Source of the DNA: Cypionkella aquatica
Lineage (GTDB): Bacteria; Pseudomonadota; Alphaproteobacteria; Rhodobacterales; Rhodobacteraceae
Direction of reading: 5' to 3'
NCBI RefSeq assembly: GCF_030161095.1
Contig: NZ_BSPP01000003.1
Coordinates: 51,612-115,611, forward strand
Length of the DNA: 64,000 bases
Positions 20,769-29,607 of the stretch are shown here, one piece after another; position 1 is the first letter of the stretch; the number at the start of each line of letters is the position of its first letter. The notes beneath the pieces were generated by a model. That model saw only the letters and a list, made by a program, of their open reading frames with translations. It was not told the origin of the DNA and searched no databases. A program made the position numbers and the translations under genes.

Positions 20769-21461
20769 ATGATCGACCCAGAGCTGCGCGACAAAATCCT
20801 CGCGGAACCCGAGGTTCTGCTGGAAGACCGCGATGTGATGAACGCCCTGATCGGCGCGAATGAGCGGTTGATGGGCAGCAATATCGTCGATCTGCGCGGC
20901 ATCGCGATGGAGCGGTTGGAGGGGCGGCTTGACCGCTTGGAAGACACCCACCGCACGGTGATTGCAGCGGCCTACGAAAATCTCGCCGGCACCAATCAGG
21001 TGCATCGGGCGATTTTGCAGATGATGGACCCGCTTAGTTTCGAGGAATTTTTGAAAACCCTCGCCTCTGATGTGGCAGGGACCCTGCGCGTTGATTGCGT
21101 GCGGCTGGTGTTGGAATCGGTGCAGGATGCCGAAGACCCGGCCCTGCGCAAACTCGGCGACGTGCTTTATGTCGCCGAGCCGGGCTTTGTCGGCGAGTAT
21201 ATCTCGGGCGGGCGCAATGTGCCGCTACGCCCGGTGGTGCTGCGGCAGGTGCTGCCGGAATCCGATGCGCTTTATGGCGAACGCGCAGGCTGGATCAGGT
21301 CCGAAGCCTTGATGAAGCTTGATTTCGGCAAGGGACGCCTGCCCGGTATGCTGGTGTTGGGCGCGGAAGACCCGCATCAGTTCAAACCCACACATGGCAC
21401 TGATTTGCTGGCATTTTTCGCGGGCGTTTTTGAGCGCACCATGCGGCGCTGGCTGTCATGA
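20769..21461 (+). CDS. DUF484 family protein
   Basis: 230-residue DUF484 protein: an N-terminal helical region (MIDPELRDKILAEPEVLLED) with a coiled coil around 30-65 and a GAF-like C-terminal domain ending FFAGVFERTMRRWL. Function is unknown in the family, but it is a classical neighbour of xerC. Its stop overlaps the xerC start as ATGA, so synthesis of the two is coupled. It is divergent from priA. Confidence 0.88.
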   Translation: MIDPELRDKILAEPEVLLEDRDVMNALIGANERLMGSNIVDLRGIAMERLEGRLDRLEDTHRTVIAAAYENLAGTNQVHRAILQMMDPLSFEEFLKTLASDVAGTLRVDCVRLVLESVQDAEDPALRKLGDVLYVAEPGFVGEYISGGRNVPLRPVVLRQVLPESDALYGERAGWIRSEALMKLDFGKGRLPGMLVLGAEDPHQFKPTHGTDLLAFFAGVFERTMRRWLS

Positions 21462-22381
21462 ACGCGCTGCTGATCTCGGCCGCTCAGCGTGACGCGCTGG
21501 CACGTTGGCTGGATCATCTGCGCGCTTTGGACGCCGCCGCCGCCAATACGCTGACCGCCTATGCGCGCGATGTCACCGGATTTCTCGGCTTTCTGGCCAG
21601 CCATCATGGCGAAGCCGCGGGCCTCAGCGCAATCGCACATGTCGATCAATCCGATCTGCGGTCTTGGATGGCGCATGAACGCGGCCGGGGCATCGCCGCG
21701 CGCAGCCTCGCGCGCGCACTCTCTGCCGTGAAGAATTTCATCGCTTGGGTGGCTGACCGCGAAAACGTCGACGCCACCGCGGTCCTGTCGGCCCGAAGCC
21801 CGAAATTCCGCCGCAAACTGCCGCGACCGCTGAGCGTCGAAGGCGCGCGCGATATGATCGACCAAGTCGGCGCGCAACGCGATGACTGGATCGCCGCCCG
21901 TGACGTCGCCGTGGTGACACTACTGTACGGCTGCGGCTTGCGGATATCCGAGGCGCTGGGTCTGACCGGGGCAGTACACCCGCTGCCAGACACCCTGCGC
22001 ATCCTCGGCAAAGGTGGCAAAGAGCGTATCGTGCCAACCTTGCCCGCCACCCGCGCGGCCATCGCCGAATATGCCCGCCAATGCCCCTATGATCTCACCC
22101 GCAACGCGCCGTTGTTTCGCGGCGCGCGCGGTGGCGCATTGAACCCCCGCCTGATCGCCTTGGTGATGGAAAAGGCGCGGCTGCAACTGGGCTTGCCCGC
22201 CACCGCCACCCCGCATGCGATGCGCCACAGCTTTGCCACGCATCTGTTGTCTGCAGGCGGAGATCTGCGCGCCATACAGGAACTTCTGGGCCATGCGTCC
22301 TTGTCCACCACCCAAGCCTATACGGCTGTGGACGCCGCCCGTCTGATGGAAGTCTACGAAAAAGCGCATCCTCGCGCCTGA
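21458..22381 (+). CDS. xerC: Tyrosine recombinase XerC
   Basis: 307-residue tyrosine recombinase resolving chromosome dimers at dif together with XerD. Catalytic residues are Arg162 (GLRISEAL), Lys in GKGGKER (185-188), His253 and Arg256 (HAMRHSF), His279 (LGHAS) and the nucleophile Tyr288 (QAYTAVD). The N-terminal SAM-like domain is normal. The link with DUF484 and the full-length catalytic core mark it as housekeeping rather than a phage integrase. Confidence 0.93.
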   Translation: MNALLISAAQRDALARWLDHLRALDAAAANTLTAYARDVTGFLGFLASHHGEAAGLSAIAHVDQSDLRSWMAHERGRGIAARSLARALSAVKNFIAWVADRENVDATAVLSARSPKFRRKLPRPLSVEGARDMIDQVGAQRDDWIAARDVAVVTLLYGCGLRISEALGLTGAVHPLPDTLRILGKGGKERIVPTLPATRAAIAEYARQCPYDLTRNAPLFRGARGGALNPRLIALVMEKARLQLGLPATATPHAMRHSFATHLLSAGGDLRAIQELLGHASLSTTQAYTAVDAARLMEVYEKAHPRA

Positions 22382-22430
22382 TTTTCACCCCAACCCTTGC
22401 CCCGAATCCCGATTTGAGCGATCACAAAGC

Positions 22431-23129
22431 ATGGATATTCGTCTTAAAGCTCTCTCCGTCCACCTGCTGACCGCCACTGGCGCGGTGCTTTCGATGTTCG
22501 CCATGCTCGCGGCGGTCGAGGGCAATTGGCGGGTGATGTTCCTGTGGTTGGTGTTCGCGTTGATCGTTGATGGCATCGACGGCCCCTTGGCGCGGCGCTA
22601 CGATACGCCGAACAACTTCCCGATCTATGACGGGGTGTTGATGGATCTGATCGTCGATTACCTGACCTATGTGTTCATCCCGGCCTATGCTTTGTTCAAA
22701 TCGGGCATGCTGGATGGCTGGACCGGTTGGTTTGCCATCATCGCGATCTGCTACGGCTCGGTCATTTACTTCTCTGACACCCGGATGAAAACCAAGGACA
22801 AAAGCTTTTCCGGCTTTCCGGCCTGCTGGAACATGGTGGTGCTGGTGCTGTTCGCGGTGGATCCCTCGCAATGGGTGATCCTGTTTTTCGTGATTCTGCT
22901 GACCTCGGGGATGTTCTTGAACCTGAAATTCGTCCACCCCACCCGCACCAAACGCTGGCGCTGGGTGACACTGCCCATGTCGCTGGCTTGGGTGATCTTT
23001 GCGGGCTGGGCGGCTTGGATGAATTTTTCCGAAGGATCATTGGCGCATTGGGGCTTGGTGATCACCTCGCTGTATCTGTGTCTGGCGGGCATTGCGCAGC
23101 AGATCGTGCCGGATCGTCACGCGCATTAA
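22431..23129 (+). CDS. pcs: Phosphatidylcholine synthase
   Basis: 232-residue integral membrane CDP-alcohol phosphatidyltransferase, about 8 membrane helices. The catalytic motif is seen as DGIDGPLARR (47-56) followed after a spacer by DGVLMDLIVDY (67-77), giving the four conserved Asp with the longer spacing found in Pcs enzymes. Pcs condenses choline with CDP-diacylglycerol in one step, so the organism can make phosphatidylcholine from external choline. No choline transporter is adjacent. Confidence 0.88.
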   Translation: MDIRLKALSVHLLTATGAVLSMFAMLAAVEGNWRVMFLWLVFALIVDGIDGPLARRYDTPNNFPIYDGVLMDLIVDYLTYVFIPAYALFKSGMLDGWTGWFAIIAICYGSVIYFSDTRMKTKDKSFSGFPACWNMVVLVLFAVDPSQWVILFFVILLTSGMFLNLKFVHPTRTKRWRWVTLPMSLAWVIFAGWAAWMNFSEGSLAHWGLVITSLYLCLAGIAQQIVPDRHAH

Positions 23130-23225
23130 ACGCGGGTGCAATGGGGCAAACCCAAGCCGGGGCCAGCCCCGGACCCCGGGATATTTAGGAACAGATGAAA
23201 GCAAATTTTAGTAAAATTGTAGCGA

Positions 23226-24086
23226 TCAGAGGCGGGTGAGGATAACCCCGCCCACGATCACCGCCGAGGCTATGGCCTTGCCTTTGGTCATCCGCTCGCC
23301 AAACGCTAGCCAACCGATCAGCACCGCAAACAGGATCGAGGTTTCGCGCACTGCTGCAACCACAGCAATCGGCGCTTTGGTCATCGCCCAGACCGACACG
23401 CCATAGGCACCATAAGACGCCGCCGCCGCAATCATGCCAACGCCCCAGGCCTTACGGTCGCGCGGCAGCACATCGAGGCCCTTGTAGGCCAGCATGCCGG
23501 TGGCAAACATCAAACCGTCAACCACAAAAACCCAAGCCACATAAGCAATCGCATCGCCTGCCACCCGCGCGCCATGACCATCCAGCAGGGTATAGCTGGC
23601 CGTGGCACAAGCCGACCCCAGCGCAAACGGCAGCATTTTGCGGTTTTCACCTTGAGCAAAAATCCCCTGCGCCATCAGCAAAATCCCCGCCCCCAGCACG
23701 AAAATCCCGGCATATTCATGCAGGCTGAGCGCATCGGCCGGCATCGCATTGGGCCAAAGCATCGCCAGCAGCGGCCCCAGCACAGCCACAATCAACGGCG
23801 CTGATCCGCGCGCAATCGGATAGACGCGGGACAGATCGCCATGCTCGTAAGCATAGGTCAGGAAGGATTTGTAAAAGAAATGCGCGCACCCTGCCATCAG
23901 CACCCATTTCCACACTTCGGGCGCGGGCAGCGGGCAGAAACTGGCAACCGCAAGGCCAATCGGCACCTCGCCAATCGACAGGATGATCATCGCACCCAGC
24001 CGCGACGTCCCGGTCTTGATCAATGCGTTCCAAAGGGCATGCAGGAAGGCTGAACCGAGCACGGCCAGCAGGATTGCAAAACTCAA
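23226..24086 (-). CDS. DMT superfamily (EamA) transporter
   Basis: 286 residues, ten predicted membrane helices in two EamA repeats, each beginning with the SxxxHALWNALIKTG-like and ASYGAYGVSVWAMTKAP patterns. It should be a small-metabolite exporter or importer of the inner membrane; the substrate cannot be read. Convergent with pcs, with a GC-rich hairpin and an ATATTTAGG box between them (about 23155-23190). Confidence 0.85.
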   Translation of the reverse strand: MSFAILLAVLGSAFLHALWNALIKTGTSRLGAMIILSIGEVPIGLAVASFCPLPAPEVWKWVLMAGCAHFFYKSFLTYAYEHGDLSRVYPIARGSAPLIVAVLGPLLAMLWPNAMPADALSLHEYAGIFVLGAGILLMAQGIFAQGENRKMLPFALGSACATASYTLLDGHGARVAGDAIAYVAWVFVVDGLMFATGMLAYKGLDVLPRDRKAWGVGMIAAAASYGAYGVSVWAMTKAPIAVVAAVRETSILFAVLIGWLAFGERMTKGKAIASAVIVGGVILTRL

Positions 24087-24194
24087 AATCAGCCCGCCCT
24101 GAATAATTTTACAGAACTGTTACAGAGCCTTTGCCACGGCGGCAATATCCGGCGTGACCGCGCCGATAAGGCCAGATCAGATCGGAAGGCTTGC

Positions 24195-24641
24195 TCAGAT
24201 CAGCAAGCTGGCGGCACCCTCCAGCTTCAGCAGAAACACCTTGCTTTCAACGCCACCTTTCGCCGAAAAACCGCCCAATCCCTTTGCCGCCAAAATTCGG
24301 TGGCAGGGGATCAACACCGGAATAGGGTTCGCGCCACAGGCCTGCCCGATCGCCTGCGCTGGTGCGCCGATCTCGCGTGCAAGATCGCCATAAGCCCGCG
24401 TCTGCCCATAGGGGATTGCCGCCATAGCCCGGCGCACTTTCTCGGAAAACCCCGTGCAAAAATCCAACGGCAGATCAAACGCCGTCAATCGACCGTCAAA
24501 ATACGCCGTCAGTTGTGCGATGGCCTCGGCCAGCAGCGGCGTAGCGGGCGCTGGCCCCACCTGCCAATGCAGCGCCGTGATCATTCCGCCCGCTTCGGTG
24601 ACGCTGATCGGCCCGAGCGGGCTGTGCATCCCGGCCTGCAT
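24195..24641 (-). CDS. ogt: Methylated-DNA--protein-cysteine methyltransferase
   Basis: 148-residue suicide repair protein removing O6-alkyl from guanine. The acceptor is Cys113 in IPCHRIL, preceded by the recognition helix (RAMAAIPYGQTRAYGDLAREIGAP, abbreviated here by its ends) and followed by GGFSAKGG. The start ATG at 24641 shares bases with the LysR stop (TGATG); a GTG one codon earlier is possible. It is therefore in one unit with the regulator in front of it. Confidence 0.9.
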   Translation of the reverse strand: MQAGMHSPLGPISVTEAGGMITALHWQVGPAPATPLLAEAIAQLTAYFDGRLTAFDLPLDFCTGFSEKVRRAMAAIPYGQTRAYGDLAREIGAPAQAIGQACGANPIPVLIPCHRILAAKGLGGFSAKGGVESKVFLLKLEGAASLLI

Positions 24642-25516
24642 CACGCCAGCACCCCACCCGTCGCCAGCGGTCGAAACGCCTCGCGCAGCATTTCCGCCAG
24701 CCCCTCAATCGCCGCCGATCCACCGCGCGGATTGCGCTTTAGCACCACCCGCGCCCGGTCCACGATGGGAAAGCCATCGGCATTGGTCAACTCTCGGCAG
24801 CCCAGCGGAATCGTACTGCGCGACAAAGGCGAGATTGCCAGCCCGGTCCGCGCCGCCACCCGCAGACTGGCCGAGGTGTCACATTCAAACGCCGCCCGCC
24901 ACGGGATGCTTTGCTGATCCAAGGATCGCAGCGCGAAATCCCGGCACCAGTCTGACCGGAAATAAACCCCCACCGGCACCGGTTGCTGCAAATGCTGCGC
25001 ATGCGCGATGGATGTCACCCAAACCGTTGGATCAACACATAAAACCTCGTCGCCCGAGGTGTGGCTGCTGTCATAGATCACCGCCAGATCAAGCTGATCG
25101 TCGTCCAACGCCGCCTGCTGCGGTGCGGTGAAATCGCAGCGCACCGTGACTTCGACGCCGGGGTGGCGTTCCGAAAACGCGGCCAAAGCGCGCGGCAAAA
25201 TCGTCTCGGCATATTCATCTGGGATGCCTATCCGCACCGGCCCCGCCAGCGGTTTTTCCCGCAACGCCGTCGCGGCCTCGTCCAGCAGGCTGGTGACGCG
25301 ACGGGCATAGGGCAGCAGTTGGGCGCCGCGTGGCGTCAGCGCCACGCCGCGCGGCAGGCGGGTGAACAACGGTTGGCCCAGACTTTCCTCCAGCTTGCGA
25401 ATTTGCATCGACACCGCCGATTGAGTCCGCCCCACCCGATCCGCCGCAGCCGTCACCGACCCAGTATCCACCACCGCCAGAAACGCCCGCATCAGGTCAC
25501 TATCAAGGGGGATCAT
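24641..25516 (-). CDS. LysR family transcriptional regulator
   Basis: 291 residues with the N-terminal winged helix (FLAVVDTGSVTAAADRVGRT, then QSAVSMQIRKLEESLG) and a periplasmic-binding-type effector domain. It is divergent from a DUF1127 gene 131 bases away, an arrangement common in alphaproteobacteria in which the regulator is likely to control the small gene. Downstream ogt is translationally coupled. Effector unknown. Confidence 0.9.
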   Translation of the reverse strand: MIPLDSDLMRAFLAVVDTGSVTAAADRVGRTQSAVSMQIRKLEESLGQPLFTRLPRGVALTPRGAQLLPYARRVTSLLDEAATALREKPLAGPVRIGIPDEYAETILPRALAAFSERHPGVEVTVRCDFTAPQQAALDDDQLDLAVIYDSSHTSGDEVLCVDPTVWVTSIAHAQHLQQPVPVGVYFRSDWCRDFALRSLDQQSIPWRAAFECDTSASLRVAARTGLAISPLSRSTIPLGCRELTNADGFPIVDRARVVLKRNPRGGSAAIEGLAEMLREAFRPLATGGVLA

Positions 25517-25646
25517 CGCTAGCTGCCATTTATGAATCTGATGGCAGGCATAATTTCTATGCGTTTGTCTTATGTCAAGGATTCGGGCAAAACAGGCTTA
25601 TCCGAACCGAAGCCGTCCGATCAAACCGCCCCTGAAGGAGTCCGCC

Positions 25647-25838
25647 ATGATCCGTTTCATCCTCGCCAATCTGCGCCAGCGCCACGCCTTGCGTCAGTCG
25701 ATCAGCGGCCTGTTGCGCCGCGCCGACGATCATTTGCTTGAGGATATCGGCCTGACGCGGGCCGAGGTTCAGGCTTTGATCGCAGCCCCCCTGCAGCCAC
25801 AGCCGCGCTTTGACGTCTACGCGCCCCTGCACGCCTGA
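25647..25838 (+). CDS. DUF1127 (YjiS-like) micro-protein
   Basis: 63 residues, with GLLRRADDHLLEDIGLTRAEVQ as the DUF1127 core and a C-terminal tail rich in Pro and Gln. The ATG at 25647 follows GAAGGAG at good spacing; the frame is open upstream to 25572 without a comparable site. A strong terminator follows, so it is a monocistronic unit likely controlled by the divergent LysR gene. It is the second DUF1127 gene in the window and differs clearly from the one at 16.6 kb. Confidence 0.85.
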   Translation: MIRFILANLRQRHALRQSISGLLRRADDHLLEDIGLTRAEVQALIAAPLQPQPRFDVYAPLHA

Positions 25839-25887
25839 GAATCTCACGTCCGAAAATCTCACACCAGAAAGTTTCCTGACGACTTGA

Positions 25888-25919
25888 CGGGCAGAGGTGC
25901 AGCCTCTGCCCGTTTTTTT
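25888..25919 (+). terminator. Rho-independent terminator of DUF1127 gene
   Basis: Perfect 10-bp stem CGGGCAGAGG / CCTCTGCCCG with a 5-base loop followed by seven T residues. This is the clearest intrinsic terminator in the window. Confidence 0.93.
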
Positions 25920-25941
25920 ATGCACGGCTGTCGCGCAACCC

Positions 25942-26012
25942 AAGCTGCTCCGGACTTGAACCGGGGCGACTGGGGCTGTCAAAAGGCCCCGGATCAAGTC
26001 CGGGGCAGCTTT
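25942..26012. repeat. REP-like paired inverted element
   Basis: Two arms of about 27 nt in opposite orientation (25942-25968 and 25986-26012, three mismatches) around a short spacer. Each arm has the near-palindromic core CCGGACTTGATCCGGGG, with small changes in the left arm. The same family occurs at 61341-61412. It lies between the DUF1127 terminator and the 3' end of ileS, as REP/BIME elements usually do. Confidence 0.75.
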
Positions 26013-26016
26013 GCGA

Positions 26017-28980
26017 TCAGCCCAACGCGTCGTTACAGCGCTGGCAGGTGCCGGGGTGTTTATGGCTGCCCACGTCCGGCAGGATACGCCAGCAGCGCTG
26101 ACATTTCTCACCGTCCGCATGCTTGAAATCAACCTGCAGGTCATTCACCACATTCAATGGTCTGTAAGCTGACATTGGAGCAAGTTCGTTTGATTTAATC
26201 TCGATGCCAGAGGTGATGCAAATCTCTGCAAAATCTACTGATCTTAGAACTCTTGCCAAATCCGGAGCCGCGTAAACTATTGGAGCAGCCTCAAGTGATG
26301 ATCCGATCACCTTATTTGTTCTTTCAACTTCCAAACCCGCAGTAACCATACGCCGGGCTCTGCGAATTTCGTCCCACTTCAAGCCCAATGAGGGCTGCAT
26401 CCACTCCGCAGGCGTCTCCGGCATGTCGATCAGATGCACCGAGGATTGCTCACCGGGGAAGCGACACAGCCAAACCTCCTCCATCGTGAACACCAGCACC
26501 GGGGCCAGCCAGGTCGTCAGACGGTGGAACACGATGTCCAAAACCGTGCGTGCCGCGCGGCGGCGCTGGCTGTCTGCGGGGTCGCAATACAGGCAATCCT
26601 TGCGGATATCGAAATAGATCGCCGAGAGGTCCGTGGTGGCAAAGGTGAACAGCTTTTGGAACACGCCTTGGAAATCATAGCGCGCGTAGCCTGCCCGCAC
26701 CTCGGCATCGAGTTCCGCCAGACGGTGCAAAACCCACTGCTCCAGTTCCGGCATATCGGCATGGGCGACCTTTTCAGCCTCGGTAAAGCCCGCCAAATTC
26801 CCCAGCAAAAACCGCATCGTGTTGCGCAAGCGGCGATAGCTGTCAGCGACACCTTTCAGGATTTCCTTACCGATGCGCAGATCCACCGTGTAGTCGCTTT
26901 GCGCCACCCACAGCCGCAGAATATCCGCGCCGTATTCCTTGATGACTTCCTCGGGGGCGACGGTGTTGCCGATGGATTTGGACATCTTCATGCCCTTCTC
27001 ATCCAGTGTAAACCCATGTGTCAGCACGCCGCGATACGGCGCGCGGCCCTTGGTGCCACAGGCTTGCAGCATTGACGAATGGAACCAGCCGCGATGCTGG
27101 TCGGTGCCTTCCAGATAGAGGTCGGCGATACCGTCAGCCGAACCATCCTCGCGGTCGCGCAGCACAAAAGCATGGGTCGAGCCGCTGTCAAACCACACGT
27201 CCAACACATCGAACACTTGGTTATAACGCGACGGATCAACGATGCCGTGCAGGACTTTTTCCTTGAATCCTTGCACATACCAAACATCCGCGCCCTCGGC
27301 CTCGAACGCTTCCTTGATCCGCGCATTCACGTCTTGATTGCGCAAGATGAAGTCGGCATCGGTCGGCTTTGCACCGACTTTGGTGAAGCAGGTCAGCGGC
27401 ACACCCCAAGCGCGCTGCCGCGACAGCACCCAATCGGGCCGCGCTTCGATCATCGAATGAAGCCGGTTGCGACCCGCAATCGGCGTCCACGTCACCAACT
27501 GATTGATCGAGTTCAGCGCGCGGGTCCGGATCGTGTCGCCATAGGTCGACATGCCGTCATCCAGCGGCTTGTCGATGGCGACAAACCACTGCGGCGTGTT
27601 GCGATAGATCACCGGCGCCTTCGAGCGCCAGGAATGCGGGTAGCTGTGCTTGACCTTGCCCTTGGCGAGCAGCGCGCCCTGCGCATGCAGCGCCTTGATA
27701 TTGCTGACGTTCGCTGCCCCCTCTTTGCCCTCGGCGTTGATGATGAACTGCCCGCCGAACAGCGGCAGGTCGGCACGATACGAGCCATCCGCCTCGACGT
27801 TGTAGGTCATCGGTAGTTGGAACTTGAGGCCCATCTGATAGTCATCATCACCGTGGCTGGGTGCCGTATGGACAAACCCGGTGCCCGCATCATCGGTGAC
27901 ATGTTCGCCGGGAAGCAGCGGAACATCGTAATCCCACTCCCCCGCGCCACCTTCGATACCGCGATAGGGGTGGGCGAGCGTGACGCCATCCAAGTGACCA
28001 ACGCCGCACAGGCGGGTCAAACTACAGCGGGACGCTTTGGCGATTCCTTCCATCAGCGCATCGGACATCAACAGCACTTCGCCAACCTTGGCAGTGCTGT
28101 TTTCTTCCACGCTATCAACTTTATACATCCCGTAAGAGATACTCGGGCTGTAAGAAACAGCGCGGTTTTGCGGGATGGTCCATGGCGTCGTCGTCCAAAT
28201 AACGATGGAGGCTTTGCCAAGGGAATTTAGAAGTTCACCTCTGTCTTCATTTCCTGTTTGAAGACTGAGAACAGCCGGGTTGTTGATCTGGTCCAGAGCA
28301 ACCACCGGAAACCGCACCCAAACCGTGTGCGAGGTATGATCGTGATACTCGATCTCCGCCTCGGCCAGCGCGGTTTTCTCGACCGGCGACCACATCACCG
28401 GCTTAGACCCCTGATACAAACTCCCGTTGGTCACGAACTTCATAAACTCATCCGCGATCACCGCTTCGGCGTGGTAATCCATCGTCAGATATGGCTTTTC
28501 CCACTTCCCCGTCACGCCCAACCGTTTGAATTCCGACCGTTGCACGTCGATCCAGCCCTCAGCGAATTTGCGACATTCCTGACGGAAGGCCACCACATCC
28601 ACGTCGTCCTTGTTCAATCCTTTGGCGCGATATTGCTCTTCGATCTTCCATTCGATCGGCAACCCGTGGCAATCCCAGCCCGGCACATAGCGGGCATCCT
28701 TGCCCATCATCTGCTGCGAGCGCACCACCATATCCTTCAGGATCTTGTTCAACGCATGGCCGATATGCAGATGGCCGTTGGCGTAAGGAGGGCCATCATG
28801 CAGGGTGAACGGCGTGCGCGCATCGGCCAAAGCCTTCTCGCGCAGGCGGTCGTAGACCCCGATCTTTTCCCAGCGTGCCAGCCAATCAGGCTCGCGCGCA
28901 GGCAGGCCCGCCCGCATAGGGAAATCGGTTTCGGGCAAGAAGACGGTGTTGGAATAGTCAGCAGTCACATCAGCGCACAT
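26017..28980 (-). CDS. ileS: Isoleucyl-tRNA synthetase
   Basis: 987 residues from the ATG at 28980 (MCADVTADYS; AAGGACT upstream), class I synthetase charging tRNA-Ile. HIGH is at 72-75 and KMSKS at 665-669; the CP1 editing domain lies between them. The C-terminal zinc ribbon has Cys960, Cys963, Cys979 and Cys982. Two parts differ in base composition from the rest: 26161-26340 (44% GC by hand count) and parts of 28081-28260 (about 45%), corresponding to the C-terminal region and the editing-domain edge. They keep the frame and sense, so the gene looks functional but mosaic. Confidence 0.97.
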   Translation of the reverse strand: MCADVTADYSNTVFLPETDFPMRAGLPAREPDWLARWEKIGVYDRLREKALADARTPFTLHDGPPYANGHLHIGHALNKILKDMVVRSQQMMGKDARYVPGWDCHGLPIEWKIEEQYRAKGLNKDDVDVVAFRQECRKFAEGWIDVQRSEFKRLGVTGKWEKPYLTMDYHAEAVIADEFMKFVTNGSLYQGSKPVMWSPVEKTALAEAEIEYHDHTSHTVWVRFPVVALDQINNPAVLSLQTGNEDRGELLNSLGKASIVIWTTTPWTIPQNRAVSYSPSISYGMYKVDSVEENSTAKVGEVLLMSDALMEGIAKASRCSLTRLCGVGHLDGVTLAHPYRGIEGGAGEWDYDVPLLPGEHVTDDAGTGFVHTAPSHGDDDYQMGLKFQLPMTYNVEADGSYRADLPLFGGQFIINAEGKEGAANVSNIKALHAQGALLAKGKVKHSYPHSWRSKAPVIYRNTPQWFVAIDKPLDDGMSTYGDTIRTRALNSINQLVTWTPIAGRNRLHSMIEARPDWVLSRQRAWGVPLTCFTKVGAKPTDADFILRNQDVNARIKEAFEAEGADVWYVQGFKEKVLHGIVDPSRYNQVFDVLDVWFDSGSTHAFVLRDREDGSADGIADLYLEGTDQHRGWFHSSMLQACGTKGRAPYRGVLTHGFTLDEKGMKMSKSIGNTVAPEEVIKEYGADILRLWVAQSDYTVDLRIGKEILKGVADSYRRLRNTMRFLLGNLAGFTEAEKVAHADMPELEQWVLHRLAELDAEVRAGYARYDFQGVFQKLFTFATTDLSAIYFDIRKDCLYCDPADSQRRRAARTVLDIVFHRLTTWLAPVLVFTMEEVWLCRFPGEQSSVHLIDMPETPAEWMQPSLGLKWDEIRRARRMVTAGLEVERTNKVIGSSLEAAPIVYAAPDLARVLRSVDFAEICITSGIEIKSNELAPMSAYRPLNVVNDLQVDFKHADGEKCQRCWRILPDVGSHKHPGTCQRCNDALG

Positions 28981-29190
28981 CGCGGCAGTCCTTGGAATAG
29001 GGGTATCGGAGGGGTGCAACGCACCAAAATCCCGGCGTCTGAAAGCTCAGAGCGCCGGGCTGATAATTCGGAATATGCGCGCGAAGATGCGGTCCATCCG
29101 CGCCTTATAGGAAAGGCTGCGGGAAAGGTCAAAGCCCCTGCGACTCTGCGTGTCCTTGCAGGCCACCACCAAATCGCCGAACCTGTGGAA

Positions 29191-29607
29191 ATGGCACAGC
29201 AGACCCACCCCCTCGCCCGTTTTCCGATCGCGCCAGAGCAGATCGACACCGTGGTGGCCGCGTTTTATCACAGCGTGCGCCGCCATCCGAGCTTGGCGCC
29301 GATTTTCGCAGCGCATGTGGCAGACTGGCCCGCACATGAGACGAAAATCGCCCTGTTCTGGCGCAACGCCATCCTGTTTCAGCGTGGCTATGACGGCAAC
29401 CCGATGGCCGTCCACAAGGCCGCAGGCAATGTGCATCCCAGCATGTTTGACCCTTGGCTGGCTTTGTTCGACGCCACCCTTGCAGCCGAACTGCCGCCCG
29501 AGACCGCGCAGGCGTGGTCCACCCTCGCCCACCGCATTGGCCGTGGCTTACGCTATGGGCTGGTCGATAGCGCCAAGACTGCCTCAGGTGTCCCGCTTTT
29601 GCGTTGA
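29191..29607 (+). CDS. Group III truncated haemoglobin
   Basis: 138-residue 2/2 globin. Aligning by eye with Campylobacter jejuni Ctb gives the proximal haem ligand His75 (MAVHKAAGN), B10 Tyr26 (AFYHSV), E7-region His49 (WPAHETKIALFW) and the conserved FW pair. Such globins bind O2 or NO with high affinity and are tied to nitrosative or micro-oxic stress. The start at 29191 (MAQQTHPLARF) is set by family length; the frame is open upstream and the ribosome site is weak. The last 24 bases overlap the end of the convergent DUF2339 gene. Confidence 0.85.
   Translation: MAQQTHPLARFPIAPEQIDTVVAAFYHSVRRHPSLAPIFAAHVADWPAHETKIALFWRNAILFQRGYDGNPMAVHKAAGNVHPSMFDPWLALFDATLAAELPPETAQAWSTLAHRIGRGLRYGLVDSAKTASGVPLLR

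Noticed and set aside
21458-22381. Tyrosine recombinase as sign of a mobile element
   Set aside because: It is coupled to DUF484 and has XerC motifs throughout; this is the chromosomal dimer-resolution enzyme.
28258-29190. N-terminal extension of the globin frame
   Set aside because: The upstream part is antisense to ileS and unlike globin; the gene is limited to 29191-29607.
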